Source: Trichodelitschia bisporula
Taxonomy: Eukaryota > Ascomycota > Dothideomycetes > Phaeotrichales > Phaeotrichaceae
NCBI GenBank assembly: GCA_010356995.1
Contig: ML996693.1
Span: 558,001 to 622,000 of the forward strand
DNA length: 64,000 nucleotides
Direction of reading: 5' to 3'
Position numbers and translations under genes: made by a program
Notes under the pieces: generated by a model
Databases searched by the model: none
What the model saw: only the letters and a program-made list of their open reading frames with translations
Told to the model about the DNA's origin: nothing
In this document: positions 46,301 through 59,185 of the stretch, piece by piece
Layout: each line of letters starts with the position of its first letter
Position numbering within the stretch: the first letter of the stretch is position 1

Positions 46301-49300
46301 GTTTTTGTCGAGCCAGCCTCATCCTTTCCCCCGCCCCAGACCACGGCGGTCCTATTTACAAGTTTGTAGCCTCTGATTCGGTGGCTACCTCCCTAAGTCC
46401 GCGCCGGATATAGGAATTGGGCCAGTCATCGTCCCGCCGCTCAGGTCTCGCATCCACGTCTTCCTGGACAGCATCCCCTTCCCCTGGAGCAAATCATGCA
46501 GTCCCGAATCAAGGATATCGGCTCCTAGCCGACACCGTGAACCCGGCGTGCCCGAGCGTTCAAAGGCTGAACTTGCTGTTCTATTTTCAGCACCCGATGT
46601 TGCAACCGAGTTGCCGAAAATCCGGGGCGCGCTCAGGCGTGCCGGTGGAGGGCGCATCGTTTCCGCAATCCGCTTGCTTAGCCTACGCCACGAAGCCGAT
46701 GAACGCCTCCGAGCTGGTCACGGTAGCGGTTGGTCTAGAACTTCCCTGGATATAAAATCAGCTGCAGCACAAGTGATGCAATGCTGACTCACTCTCCAAC
46801 AAACAACTGAAGCTGCCATTCTGCGTCGAAGCTGCCATTGCGAGCCGCAGCATGGCGTTTAACGGACACATGGTGACAGCGCGATGTCGGCTTCCAGATT
46901 GACCTTCAAAAGAACCTATTGTTGGTACCATACATTGGTACCTGTGCGGTCCGTGTGCCCGACAAGCCACCACCGGCAGGCGTCGCATGGAGTGGAGCGC
47001 AGCCCCAATGCGGAAGTAGGACCGGAAGCAAATCAGAACATGCCATTACGCTCGACGCGCAACTTTCATGACCTGACATCTGATATCCAAGCCCGGGATG
47101 GCCCATCGTACCGCTGGTCACCTAAAGGGATCCGAGATTGTTCGCGATCTCGACATTTCTCTTGGTTTTCCGCCCCATTTTCTCCATTCGGGCTTTGTCA
47201 AAACGCAGAATCTGCAGAACTGGCAGATCGCTTCAGGGATCCAGGAGATCTCCATGGTATGTTGCGCCGAGAAACTTTGACAACGGATCCGTATTCCGGC
47301 GAGCTTGACCGGAACGGCCGCCGTTGCGCACAACTCCGTTGGGACTTCTGAAGGGCGTTTGATCTTCCGATTGGTACACTTCTTGGGCCCTTACCTCTTG
47401 ACAGTCCCATCGTCGGAAGTTCCGCATCCCGCCAACTTGCACGGCCACCAGAATAACGTTCGGAGCCAACGAATCAGAGGTTATAGTGGCCTACTTGCCA
47501 TGAGTGTGGCTTGCCGCATGTAACCTCATCATCCCATGAGCCTCACAGAGGTTACAATCACAAACCGGAGGCGGTTGGGTTTACTCTCCTGTGACCTTCC
47601 CGCATCCAGGCCTCCTCTTCACAGAACCGTGTTCATTCTCTCTCTCCCTAAATGAACTCAACATGCAGGGACGACCATCTCCTGCCAAACGCGGGCTATG
47701 GTCTAGGACAACCCAAGCCAATCATTTATCGAAAGGGCCACCGAATGAGGTATTGTACGCGGCAGGGGCATCAAATTCCTGGATTTCTAATCAGCCTTTA
47801 TTCCCAGCCGAGGACAGTGAGCACAGCAGAAACGCAGAATACCCATGGCGATTCCCCTCGTCGGCTTACCATGGCTCTGGGAGCTTAGGCCCAGACGCCC
47901 GTCGAGCTAGACCTCGAGGAGCACCCAAGCCCCCGTCGCAAGACATGCAATTGGACACTTGACGCCGGCGGGGTATGGGGGTTATGGTATGGCGGCTGAA
48001 CGTTGGTCCTGAATTTGAACAGTTGCATCGCATTCCTTTCGCAAGGCGCGCTGTGGGGGAAACACTCGTATTGGTGGTGTTTTGGTCCCCTCAAGCCCAA
48101 TATGATCGCCACGGGTGGTTGCAGATCCCGTTGTACATCCGTACGCGGCATGTCATGTGCAACACTGTGAGTCCTCTTAGCCACCAAGCGTTGAGAATGC
48201 TTCTGAGAGGTACAATGGAGCGCCTCCCTCGCCCTCAAAGTGCATCCCAGCACAACGGTTGTCTAGCCATTAACTCGTTGAAGACGTACTTTGGTCTCTG
48301 CGGATTTGGAGACTAGAATGACGACACCCGAAATCATTCTTGACCCCCCAGCAACGCGAGATGGCCAATTGAACGACTTGAATAATGGCCGAAAATATCG
48401 CCCCTAACCAACGTCCACCAGGCGGCGTAGTGCCCACGGTGGGGCGCGGGGCGTTTGCCAGGGTGGGGGAGGGGCGTGGCGTTCAGTCGTGCCACACTCA
48501 CCGTTGCAGACCGTGCCTGTCATTGAGTATTTTGCTGAAAGCCGGACAAACGATTGGCGAATGGACCAAACATGCGCACTCTCGAGAGATGACAGAGCGG
48601 TGGAAGACAGGAGCATCTGCATCACTGCACACGCCGCCGCGCGCCTCATTAGATGGCACTGCACAGTCCTGACTGAACCCCTCGACGTCGAGTTCGTATT
48701 CGAGCGCCGCACCACAGGCGCCGCGCGTCCAAATTCAGGGACAAGTTGTTGCTTGTTGAATGGGGCTGCGGTAAATGTTAACCTGGAATCCCTGACTCTG
48801 AAGCATGCGCGCTTCGCGCAGGAGAACTGGAATTGCCAAAGGTCACGAGCTTGTCGTCCTACAACGCCTGCAAAGGGCATTGAAGGCAAAGAGCAGTATG
48901 TTGTGCATGGCTTAGGTCATCATCCCGCAGCTAGCAGCAGTGGAATCTACGTTGGTACGTTGCATACCGTAGAGTCGGTCAGGCCCCTCGGGAACCGACG
49001 TTCCCGCATCCAAATTCAAACCACCACCGGATTGTGGCTGACGGGAGGCTGGCGGTGCAAGATTCGGCCCGCAAGGGAGTCTACCGTACCCGGTTGGTCT
49101 CATTCGAGCTCTGGCCCATGGGCCAAAGCCACAAGTCTGGAGACGACATTGTTGTCTCGGTGGTATGACCAATTTTGGGCAGTGCTGCTTAATCAAGAAT
49201 CAACACCTTCGTGAAGACTTCAGGCTGCTGGCGGTATTTCGAAACACGGATGTAGGGAAATTTACCGTGCGGACAGTAAAATGCGGAAAGGCGCGATCCC

Positions 49301-51454
49301 GGACTTCCGCCCGGCCCTAGGAATTTTGGGGCATGCTGGCGTGCCAGTAGTTCGAGCAAGAGCATATCGTGGGCCTGAGCCCTGAAAGTGGAACACGTGC
49401 TTTTCGACGACACCTCTCAATGCAGTCCGATACTCTACGGTAGGTACCATAAGAGGCATCGGCAAGCGATGGGACGCTCGGCGTTTCTCGGCCTGCCGGT
49501 TTGGACTGCATGGTTCTGTCATGGACCGGCTCAACCCAGTTACACACCCCTCGATTGCAGCAGTTTTCTGGCGGGACGAAAGATATGCTGGACTATGGTA
49601 CAATTAGTTCGCGGTGACTAGTGACGACTGAGCTGCGACGGTGCCTGAAGCGTAGGGACGGGACAAAATGTGCCGAGATATACGGAGTAGTTTTGTGTTA
49701 GCTGGTGTCGTGGTTTGACTTTCAGATGTGGTGTTCCATTATTGCTTGACCCCCACGAGCCCTCCCTTGGCCCCTTAGGACGGTCCCTCTTTCCTATTCG
49801 TTCTTTCCATTCCACACAATAACCCTGGTCCTAGCTGCCGGCCTCGGCACCTCCACATCTGCACGAGCCACTGCAGATTTGGCCTAGCGTTGATGCCTCC
49901 GGGAATAAACGCAGTCGTCTGGTTTGCGAGGTCGGAAGGCTTGCCCTCGAAAGATGAAAGGCCGTTAATGCTCCGAAGACTGTTGCACTTTACACAATTG
50001 GCTTGGATTTGAGTCCATCGTGACTACATCCGTAGGCCGATATCTTCAGGGAAAGCAGCCGGTGTCCAGTACTCTCTTTTCTTTGACCGGTCGCCCGGTA
50101 CATACCAACTAGCTGTCTGTAAAAGATCCTTCAGTCGGGCGGCTCTTCCATCCCAAGGCGGGCCGTTGAATGGGTATACGCGTGACTAATACGCAACACT
50201 GACCTCGTTCTGGAGCCTCTAGGAGAGGCTCAACTTTCCACCAGCCACAGCCACACCCCGCCACGCAAACCACTCCCTTGGGTTCGTGATGTCTGCACCT
50301 CACTTGCTCGCACCTCAACTTGTACGGATGTAAACATGGCACTCGATGGCAGGTGCCACCGAGATGTTCACGGCCCTGCTGCGGATGGGCAGAATAGAAG
50401 CGATGCTTTGACAAATTATTCTTGCTCGAAGTATCTCCTTCCGAATGGGCATTGCGCCTGCTGTAATGTCGTCGACTGGGAGGGCAGAATGAAGTATATC
50501 CTGAGATCGGCAAATAATTGCCCAAAATAGGAATTATGCTGCGCAATGAGATTATTTTTGGGGCCTTTGATCAGTTTACTCATCACGACTTCACAAAGTT
50601 CATAGACTCCCACGGGTCGCAGCTTCCAGATAATGATTAGTAAATACTTCTCAGACTTCAGACTACCAAGAGTACGTACCCGTATCTGCCTTCAGCGTCG
50701 GAGCATTTTCGTAAAGCCGATGATCGGACATGGGATCGGACATGGAAATAAGATCTCCCTTGGCATCAGACGCTTCTTTTTGCCTGACCTCCGATCATGC
50801 ACTTGATATGTACGTTGATTCTGTCAGCCCTATGTACCCTGCTTCTACCGACATGACCCGTCAGACGCCCTGTTGGTCGTCAGTGGCATGCACTGTCAAG
50901 AAGCTGCAGAAATGTTCTCGAGCCCATCGTTACCCGACTACCGCATTAGGACTTACGAGGCGGTGGCATTGCGGCGGAGTTCGGGAAATGCGGGAAATGG
51001 AAATGCGAGGATGACGTAGGAATGCCAGCCTTCTGCATAGAGCTCCAGCTCCGATAACCCCGAATCCCTACAACATCTTCCTTGGGACGTGCAGCCTTGG
51101 GCGAGATGGAAGGGGAGCGACGCAGCTTCGCTTACAGTGCACCGTGACCACAATCCATACATGATACACGTCCAGAAGAGCGTACGATTCTGCACGCCTC
51201 CTCGGCAAACATCTCGAGATACGTCCCTTGGGCGCTTCTATCCCATGTCCCAAGATAGCATTCTATCGCCGCTAGCGCCCTGGTATGCGTGACCCACCGT
51301 GCCCACGTTGTCCCAACTCCTCGAACCATACAAATACGAATCATGCAAGGCTTAGACCATGCGCAGACGGGCCAGGGCTTCCGCTTGACAACCTATGGGG
51401 TCCAGACTCATGGCTAATACTAATCGGCAAGCCCCCATACAAGCAAATCTTCAA
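43347..51454. other. 8.1-kb gene-poor region upstream of the bZIP gene
   Basis: No open frame on either strand shows a domain, a conserved composition or a convincing exon chain. The longest (48489-49214, 241 codons; 43298-43870, 190 codons) read as random composition. Short repeats were seen: CATCTCCTC in about three units near 44026-44040, a doubled GATCGGACATGG near 50720-50742, an inverted repeat TGTAACCTC/GAGGTTACA at 47519-47556 and a palindrome TGGCCCATGGGCCA near 49113. It most likely holds the long bZIP promoter and leader, the 3' region of the DDHD gene and possibly non-coding RNA. Confidence 0.45.
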
Positions 51455-54359
51455 TCATCTCGCGATCCCCTTCTTTTTCTGTGCTCTCATGCTCGCCAAG
51501 GTCCCTTCTCTTCCAAATCCCCTTCCCACTTCCCGGACGATCATCCGCACAAAGTCTCGGCTGATCCAATAGCTCGAGTGCGCACCCAGCATCGTGAGAT
51601 ACTGAATCTCAAGAGCGCCGCCTCCGTACCGCAAGAAGTAGTCGATCTGACCGTTGTCATTCAGCAAGTACGCGCGCTTTTCAGCAACCTCCTCGCGGGT
51701 GAAGTTGTGAGTCTCCAGCTCAACGTTCGACGGCAGCCGCTCAACTGGAGAGGGCTTATGATCTGTGATGTTGTACCCAGGGCCGCCGCGGAATGGATTA
51801 GAGAGCGTGAAAAAGGATGTGGAACTGCTTGGAACGAAGGCAGGCTTCAAAGCTGCGGCATATACAGCATCGACGGTGGCATTTAGGCGGTACGCGACAG
51901 GATCGTATGGATTGATCACGTTGTAGACGTTGTCAACCGCTATGCATCCGTAAGTGCCTTGAGCACCTGCTACGCCTGGCGCCTGGAAGTTCTCGGCTCC
52001 GGGTTTCGATGTGTCATGGCGGGGAAGGAGGGAAGCTCTCTTCAGGAGCAAGAAGAACCCGGTGGGGGAACCGCAGATAAAGAGGCTCTTGGTGTTGAAA
52101 ATAAAGTGATCAACAGGGAGCACATCCAAGGACTTCGACGGATCCGGAACATGTGGCTGTGTGTAAGTTGGCTGGTTGCTAAGTATGTCCAGGGCCATGA
52201 CGCTTCCAAGAGAGTGGGCGATGACATGTACACGACCATACTCTGCAAATCCAGGATTGTTGATACACCACTGGTCGTATATTCTGTTCGCTTCCCGAAC
52301 GACTGCAGCGACCATCTTCGGGTGATGCTCGCCGGAGAGATAGTACGGGATATCGAGCATCACATCGCTGACGATATTGCGAACGGATGTTAACGTCTCA
52401 GGGGTGATGTCTTTTAGGGTATAGTCATTTTGTGCGGGGTCTTCTGGCTCGTCACGGTAACCTCCATCCTCAAAGGATAGTGTTAATCGCCAGTTGACCT
52501 TCTGAATTAAGACATACATCTCCAATTGGAACAGGAACTTACCGGCAGGACCATGATACCACCCATATCTGACCGCAAGTTGAATTTGATATCATCAGCT
52601 CCCAGCTCAACGTTGACTTCCCGGCGGAAAGCATTGATGGCGTGAGTGAAATGATAGCTTTCAACCCTTTCAGACAATTTTTGCCCAATGCCATGAACAA
52701 CCAGAACGAGATCTGTCACTCTTGGCCGCTCGGACCCAGAGAGTGTATCATCCAGCTGCTGCCGAACTTCCGGGGCCAGACCGGCCTGCGCAGTGGAGAC
52801 GCCTTCGCGTGCCTTGGCTTCAGCAGAGCTGCGCTTCACAGGATGCAGTTTGCTCCAGGCAGCCTGGTCGAATCCACGAACAACACGAATTCCCACAGCA
52901 CGACCTTTCCGTATGTAATTTGCAAAGGGTCGCCGACCATAATAGTCTGAGGGCTGCAAGTTTGGTCGCAAGATGTAAGCTTCCCGTTCATTCGCATATA
53001 TTATGCCGGCATGAAGATATTGTCGAACGGTGCCGTCTCGTCCGTAACGTGACACTCCCGATGCCTTGTTGTCTGGGCCCTCCGGCCCAGAGGCGATGTC
53101 GATCAAATCTCCCGCTGTGGCTGCGGTTTCTTCCCGTTCTTTTTCAGGTTCAGCTGGACCTGTATCTAGAGACCTGGTCATGGAATTAGCTCATTTGTGC
53201 AGGAAGTGAAGTAACCCATACCCGGTAAGCTGGTTACCAGTAGCCCCATGAGAGGATCCGGGCCGGTTGGACGGCCTCAGTTTGTCTGGCCATAGTTTGT
53301 GTAGGATCTTCATCTCGCCTGCGGCCCCGACCTCCACCGCGCTATTCAGCTCGTCTTTCCAGGTCTCGGACCAGACTTTCAGCTCCAAGTAGCCCGCTTC
53401 CAGCATATTGGCCACCTCAACCTCGACCGGTAACAGGCTTTCGGCATAGAACCAGGTCCCACGAATGACAGCTGCGACATCGTTGACTGGGGACCAATAA
53501 ATGGGCTCCATCCTTGACCTCGTCAGCTGCGTAAGAAATTGGGTTTGGAGACATACTGGAGCTCAGGGACAAGAACACTATGCAACCGTGACACACCTAC
53601 CGGCACATTGGCTGAAGGGCCGCGCAATTTGGTCGGGGGTTCACGGGCCCGGGATTCCTCTCGTTGTGACGACTCACCGGCGAGCAAGGGATCATCGCCC
53701 CAGTTGTAGCTATCAATTTTTTGGTTTCCCGGGCGCATAGACGTGCTCCTGGACCTCGTCCTGTCTGCAAGCCCGACATCTATCCGGGAAGGCGCTCGAA
53801 TGAATGGATTGCCCGTAGTGGATAGTGAACCAACCGTGAAACCTTGGTCCGTACTGTCCATGACTCGTGAGGTCGCTAAAATGCCTTCATGCTCTGCGCT
53901 CGACTTAGTTGGTGATGGCGCCTCATCAGAGGGCAAACGCTTCGGCTGCGGTCGAGGACTGTGGGGCACGGAAGTAGTACCCAAAGAACTGGCCAGCGAT
54001 CTCCTCTTGTGATCCGCGACAGATATGTTTCGAGATCTTCCTGCAGTGGCAGGTTGTCCTGTGGAACCTCCGATACCAGACCGACGTTTCTCCTTCTCGA
54101 ATCCCTTCTCATTCAACTTGAGGCGCTTTCGCCGAATATCCACCCAGGCGCGGTCCAGAGCGGCATTGTCATACACCGAGAACGGCCTTGGCGGGTGATT
54201 GTAGGGAATGGAGGAGCTCGCGAGCGGAGGCGGTAAAGGAGACAGCGGATCGTCTATGGCCAACGGTGAGGAATAGAAGTAGCGTACCGCTATGGGAGGA
54301 GGAGATTCTGTTGGCTCCAGCATCTCGCGGGCGTAGCGAGCAGACCTGGAGTTACTCAT
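51455..54359 (-). CDS. DDHD-domain phospholipase A1-like protein
   Basis: Four exons on the minus strand (54359-53557, 53512-53222, 53173-52543, 52498-51455) join in phase to about 922 residues. After a disordered start (MSNSRSARYAREMLEPTESP) and VPVGVSRLHSVLVPELQ comes a WWE-like domain (MEPIYWSPVNDVAAVIRGTW...YLELKVWSETWK). The lipase core has DLVLVVHGIGQKLSE, MVLPVNWRLTLSFEDGG and the nucleophile motif VHVIAHSLGSVMALDIL (G-x-S-x-G type, AHSLGS). The DDHD domain supplies NVYNVINPYDPVAYRLN and LGAHSSYWIS, giving the conserved Asp and His. Family members hydrolyse phosphatidic acid and related lipids and act at the ER/Golgi or mitochondria. The last acceptor is a CAGAAG pair; the AAG choice gives the family-like LPVNWR. 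Confidence 0.94.
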
Positions 54360-55095
54360 CGCGATCAGGAAGGCAGAGCTAACAGCTCTCCCTGGCTGGC
54401 AAGCTGGTAAGTTGAGTTCGCCGAAGCTCGCGAAGGTGGGTCCGGGTAGTCTTACAGTGGTAACAGCGACACACGGCTAACAGTCATAACAGCGATGGAG
54501 CTCATACGAGTAGTACTGTAGGGCATAGATAGGGATAACGTGTCGGCGGTCTCGCTGGCAAAAGTGTTGGATGTGCATCACTTCACAGACGCCACTTCAT
54601 TGAATGATCAGGTCGACGTCGTTGTTGCCTGATTGCAGCCTAGCTGACTGCAGCTCAACGTGTGGGGAGCTTGGATCCCTTTGTGGTTCGAGAGCATGAG
54701 CCACTGACGTCGCGAGATCTAGCCACGCATGTGATTTGCGGATCAAAAGGCCCATACTGTGCGGTACTGTAGCCTGTCACAAGCTGTGATCAAGCTGATA
54801 CTTTGTCCCGTGCGACGTGTGTAGTGTAGAAAATATCTCCACAATTTGCTGTGGTACTTTAGGAGAAAGAGAAAGGCTGGAATCCTTGAGTTAAGATCAG
54901 TGAGCTTAGTTATTCTACGTTTTCGCACAGTAGCGAGTAGATTCTCCTCCACTCGACATTCATCCTTAGGAAAAGTGATTTTACCCCATATCGCACCTGA
55001 CTTAGCGTTGGCTGACATCTCTGCTGTCTGCTGATAGCCGACCACGACGATCGCGACGAGGCCTGCGTGCCTTTATCACAAGCGAGTCGCGGTCC
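54360..55095. other. Intergenic region between the DDHD gene and the BRCT gene
   Basis: It holds the DDHD promoter and the sequence just 3' of the BRCT gene. A 100-codon minus frame (54743-55045) does not resemble a polymerase or other domain. It was examined as possible further exons of the BRCT gene and not accepted. Confidence 0.45.
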
Positions 55096-55809
55096 TTACG
55101 CCACAAGGTCGGGTGAAACCAGAGGCTCGGCTGTACCTGTAGGCGCGTATCCGGCCACTTGATAATGCTTCTGTTCCGGATTGCAAATGATACCGTAGTT
55201 CAGGCAGTCCGGTAGATACAGTTCGTTGACCAATTTGATGTGTGACTGCCATCACTCAGATACTTCCGTATCGATGATTTTTTGAGCACTTACGGGGAGA
55301 GACGTGACCTTGAAAGACTGGATAAGCTCTTCGTAGGTTAGGTGGAGATCAACCACGACACGAGTAACGGCGGGACCCCATTCCCTTTCCCAAACAGCGC
55401 CATATTGGATGGCCTTTGATATTCGCATACGTCTTGGGACATTAGTATCGTTATTAGGGAAGAAAACCAGCAAAATAAGCCAACAGTACAACAGCCGTAC
55501 AATGACCATACACAAAACAAAGCCTTTGAAGATCTGAAACTCGTCCGGCATGACTGACACTTTACTGGTTCGATCCTCCTTTAACCTCGGTCAAGGAACT
55601 GTACTTGCTCTAGCTGCTGTCGACAGAAGCGTATTGGATGAGCATCCATAGGCTTTAAGCCCCAACCCTTCTGCTGGACGTGACAAGCCTTTGGTCGCAT
55701 GATTATAAGACTTTGGAGAGTTGTCTGATTCATCGTCGGTCTGGTCGAGGCTGTTGAGCATGCGAAAGAAGTCCTCCTTTTCAGAGTGTGTCCAACTTGT
55801 AGTAGTCAT
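55096..55809 (-). CDS. Small BRCT-domain protein resembling a polymerase X N-terminus
   Basis: Three exons on the minus strand (55809-55605, 55553-55294, 55245-55096) join in phase to 204 residues. The acidic start MTTTSWTHSEKEDFFRMLNS leads to MPDEFQIFKGFVL, then FFPNNDTNVPRRMRISKAIQ, YGAVWEREWGPAVTRVVVD, LTYEELIQSFKVTSLP, SHIKLVNELYLPDCLNYGII and CNPEQKHYQVAGYAPTG. This order (IFKG, FFPNND, RRMRI, YGA.W, VTxVVVD, VNE.YxxDC) is a BRCT fold as I recall it from the N-terminus of fungal X-family DNA polymerases. The frame closes at TAA 55098-55096, and no polymerase domain follows. A hydrophobic 18-residue stretch between VL and FFPNND looks like extra sequence, but no acceptor allows its removal. 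A GTACAG donor before the stop leaves a further exon possible. Confidence 0.65.
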
Positions 55810-56155
55810 GTTTCGGTCATACCCTAAGCTATTGCACTGGAAAGGTTAACGCGAACATAGCGTCAGAGGCCAACCGATGAATACCTCGAACTGCATAAAA
55901 AGAGCCTCCCCAGCCCTCCCCACTGTTGAACACAAGGAGACTGGAGATAGCGTGGCGTGCGGGAGATCGGAGCATCTGCGGGAGTGGCTAACGGGCCGCT
56001 TCTCCTTGGCGGCTTATCCTTGCAGCTTGGCACGTCGCGTTCTCCATCGCACGTCGACAGCCGCTGTGCACGTCTCCAAATCGCGTCAACTCCCTCCAAT
56101 CTGTATCTCATCGTTATTCTCATATGGATCATGCCCATTCTTGCGCTAGGTCACT
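55810..56155. promoter_or_regulatory. Shared divergent promoter of the BRCT gene and sld3
   Basis: The 346 bp between start codons include TAACGCGAAC (near 55846) and several CGCG-containing half-sites (TCGCGT), suggestive but not diagnostic of the MBF/SBF cell-cycle elements used by S-phase genes. Confidence 0.4.
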
Positions 56156-58915
56156 ATGTCTGGACCTAGCTTTCTCTCCGTTTCTTCATTACCGGCGATT
56201 CCCTCGTCTGAACCACTGCCCGCTGTAGCGAGTCCAGATGATACCAGGAAGCGCAGGAGATCAGAATTTGAACTTGTGCCGCTACAGCCTAATTCGATTA
56301 TTATTCAGGTGGCTAGACTGTACGCCGTTGCTGGTAGTAGCGCTGACTATCCGTAGCCATGTCCGAATTCCAACTCCAACAAGGCCACCGTTCTGAAGCC
56401 TCTTCGAGTAATCGACCGCTATCAACTTGCCCTGAACTTCCTCGAACCAGCCAATGCGTCCCTGCTGCCAACAGCACGTCTCTTCACTGCTTTCATCGAT
56501 AGCCTGGAATGCGACACGAATGAAGCCAAGGATACGCCACTTCTGGTTGCACGATCAGAACTCGAGAAGACTCTGTACATAGTCGAGCTTGTTAGGAGCG
56601 GAACGTACGCTCTGTGCAGGCTTGCGAGCTGGGTGGAACTGCGACACTTTGATCATGGAAAGCCAACGAGAAGCCTGTTGCTTGCATCCATACCGGACTT
56701 GGAGGCCGATCTCTCTTCGACGTGGTGGGCGAAGGCAGTCATTAGCGGAACTCAGAGTCTCGCGCCCCAGCCCGTCGTGAAGAGGCCACGCCTGGCTCTG
56801 CAGCGGCCAGACACCGTAGAGATTCCGGTTCCTGAGCCAGGTGGATTTGAACCCCAGAACGAAAGGCCCCTCCGGGAATTTTCAGATGCCACGGAGGATA
56901 AGTCACCTGAAGAAGTGTCGAGTACGCTGGTCCAGCAGTATCTTGAAGCGCTTTACGTCTCGAGGACTACACTCGCATTCTTTGCAAAAGGACCTTTGGC
57001 CAGGGCACGGACAGCGCTCAACGCCAATGCAAGCAACCCGAAGGGACTCGTCAGCCTCGCTCAATGCCTTCGGACTATGCTCTTGACTCTCAACTCCATG
57101 GACAAGAAGTACCGCGAGAAGCTTCCCGCAATTGTCCGTACAATTCTGCCATGGGCTTCCGATGAAGAACTCAAGAAGCCATACAAACGGAAGAAGGCCA
57201 AGATGCCCAAACTGGGGAGAGATGGCGTCTATTCATTTGAGGACGGATTTGTACGCAAGTGGTGGGCCTCGGATGGCTCAATAAAGCAAGACGACTGGCC
57301 TGGTAGTTCTGGAGAGCAGCTTATAAGGCGGCGGATCAGCGCCCTGCGAGTTCGAGAGACTCTGGCTCAGATCGTGCTTGTTTTAGAAATTTTTGCACTG
57401 GAAGCCACACCTGGGTTTGGGACCGCACAACTCCAAGGACCAGAAGACGAGGGACTCGATCCTGGCCCGAAAAAGAAGCGGAAGCAAAAAAAACCGCAGG
57501 ACTTGATGTTGCTCCTGGATATGCTCCTGGACAAGCTGTGCATATGGCAGTCAATTGAACAAGACGGGGACCTGGGGATTAGCGGAGAGTCGACGCAGGC
57601 CGGAGAGATGAATAAGCTTATTGATCGAGATCTTCTGAGCAGCTTTTGCGTCGAGGTTATTATTCCATTGTAAGGCCCCTTAACTTGCCTTCCCAGTCTG
57701 ATTCTGACGTTGATGGTAGCTATCAATCGCGAATTCCCGAGCATGCACGGCTAGTCAACAAAAAGTTTGGTGGCCCGGGTGGTGTTTCTCCTCAGAAAAT
57801 GGCCAAGACGAAGCCGGCTAAACCGCCGAAGCCGACACGTCAAGAGTCGAAGGAATCCGCCTCTAAGGAAACTGCGTCCCATAAACCTCGTCGACAGTTG
57901 CAGAAGACAGCCTCGGCATCCATCAATTCTACCCAACTCCGGCATCCTTCCCTTGCACGCTCTATGACAGAGATGTCCCTTCCGCGCCTGAAGCGTGAGG
58001 CGAGCGAGATATCTCTGCGAGATATTCCACGGCTAGAAAATCAGGCTCTGACGCGACGAGATTCTGAAACGCAATTGAAGCATCTCAGCCGGAGGCAGGT
58101 TGATCTGGGTCCCAAATCGGCCGTGAACGACAAGAAGCGTCGACAAGATGTTTCCATTCAAGAGAAATTGAGGGATGCCATCAGTACGCTGAAGAAGCCC
58201 AACCGTGGAGCTGCGGTCAGAGATTATGTGGACGCTGTGGAGTCTAGGACATTGGCCGGGGGCCCTGCTAAAAAGAGTATGTTAACCCTTGCCGCGTGTG
58301 TACCTTGCTAACGGGGGGGGTCTAGAAACGGCTCTCTCGGCGTTCAAAGGTCCACGAGACATTCAAGTTGAAGCTACACCAAAGAAGAACAAAGCGTCCC
58401 AATCCGCTTTCCACTTAGCTCTTCACGGTACCGGGATCCCGGCAACTCCAAGTCGGAACTCTAGTGATTTCTTTGTACCCAGGTCATCACACCGGTCAAA
58501 CGACTTCAGCCTCGATCGCCATAGCGCCTCTTCTCGCGGCGCTGCGGAGGTTATCGCACCGACACCCGCTCATGGATCGACCAAGGGCCCACTCTTCCCA
58601 CAGCTTACGAGGAGCAGCATACCCGAAGGGCCGCCAACCACCCTGGACTTCCCGGCCATTGGCAGCGTTGCGGCTCAGAGCAATAATTCGATTCAACAGA
58701 TGCAGTCACCCTCTCGCCCCGCAGTGCGGGCTACGCCGCTAAAGCAGACCAGCAACTCTGCCCCGGACGTTATTTTTGCCACGCCGGTTAAGCCGCTTAA
58801 CTTTGCGAGTCCTGAACTCCCCAAAACATCCCGCCTGGTGCCAGCCACGCCGACGCTGCCCGAGGGCAAGTCGATTTACGATGCATTGGGCTGGAATGAT
58901 GATTATGACATATAG
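56156..58915 (+). CDS. sld3: Sld3-like DNA replication initiation factor
   Basis: Four exons (56156-56308, 56357-57669, 57720-58276, 58326-58915) join in phase to about 870 residues. After MSGPSFLSVSSLPAIPSSEP come PLLVARSELEKTLYIVELVR and GTYALCRLASWVELRHF, the fungal Sld3 N-terminal block. A central helical region (LVQQYLEALYVSRTTLAFFA, RGAxxxLNA..LVSLAQCLRTMLLT) and KKYREKLPAIVRTILPW match the Sld3 Cdc45-binding part. The C-terminus is basic and Ser/Pro-rich, with KKPNRGAAVRDYVDAVESR and TALSAFKGPRDIQVEATPKK. Sld3 loads Cdc45 onto MCM at origins and, once phosphorylated by CDK, binds Dpb11. The first intron (48 nt) has a weak donor, GTGGCT. It converges with RPA2 and lies between two other DNA-metabolism genes. 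Confidence 0.85.
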
Positions 58916-59185
58916 TTTCACGTTTTGTTTATTTGCTCTTTGCATAGCGTGTGGAGTTTAGATGGACTTTGTCGGGATTGCGGTGCAGGAGGGTGGTCCT
59001 ACGATACGGCATGAGAGCATTGTCAGCATATAACTGTACAGGCGGCAGGCCACGGTGTTGGAAAGATGTGCCTGTGAGCGTTCCTTCATTGCGTCTGCAG
59101 CTAAGGCTGCGCGCCTAAGGTATTGCTCTGAAATATTATGATTCACGTGCCACGATCAATTGTATCTACGATGCTAGAAATTGCA
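58916..59185. other. 3'-3' spacer between sld3 and RPA2
   Basis: This 270-bp convergent spacer holds both 3' UTRs. Nothing else was seen. Confidence 0.5.

Noticed and set aside
48489-49214. 241-codon open frame in the 8-kb gene-poor region
   Set aside because: Composition looks random. No family, motif or splice continuation was recognised.
54743-55045. 100-codon minus frame as further exons of the BRCT gene
   Set aside because: No resemblance to polymerase X or another domain, and no clearly phase-compatible junction from the BRCT exons.
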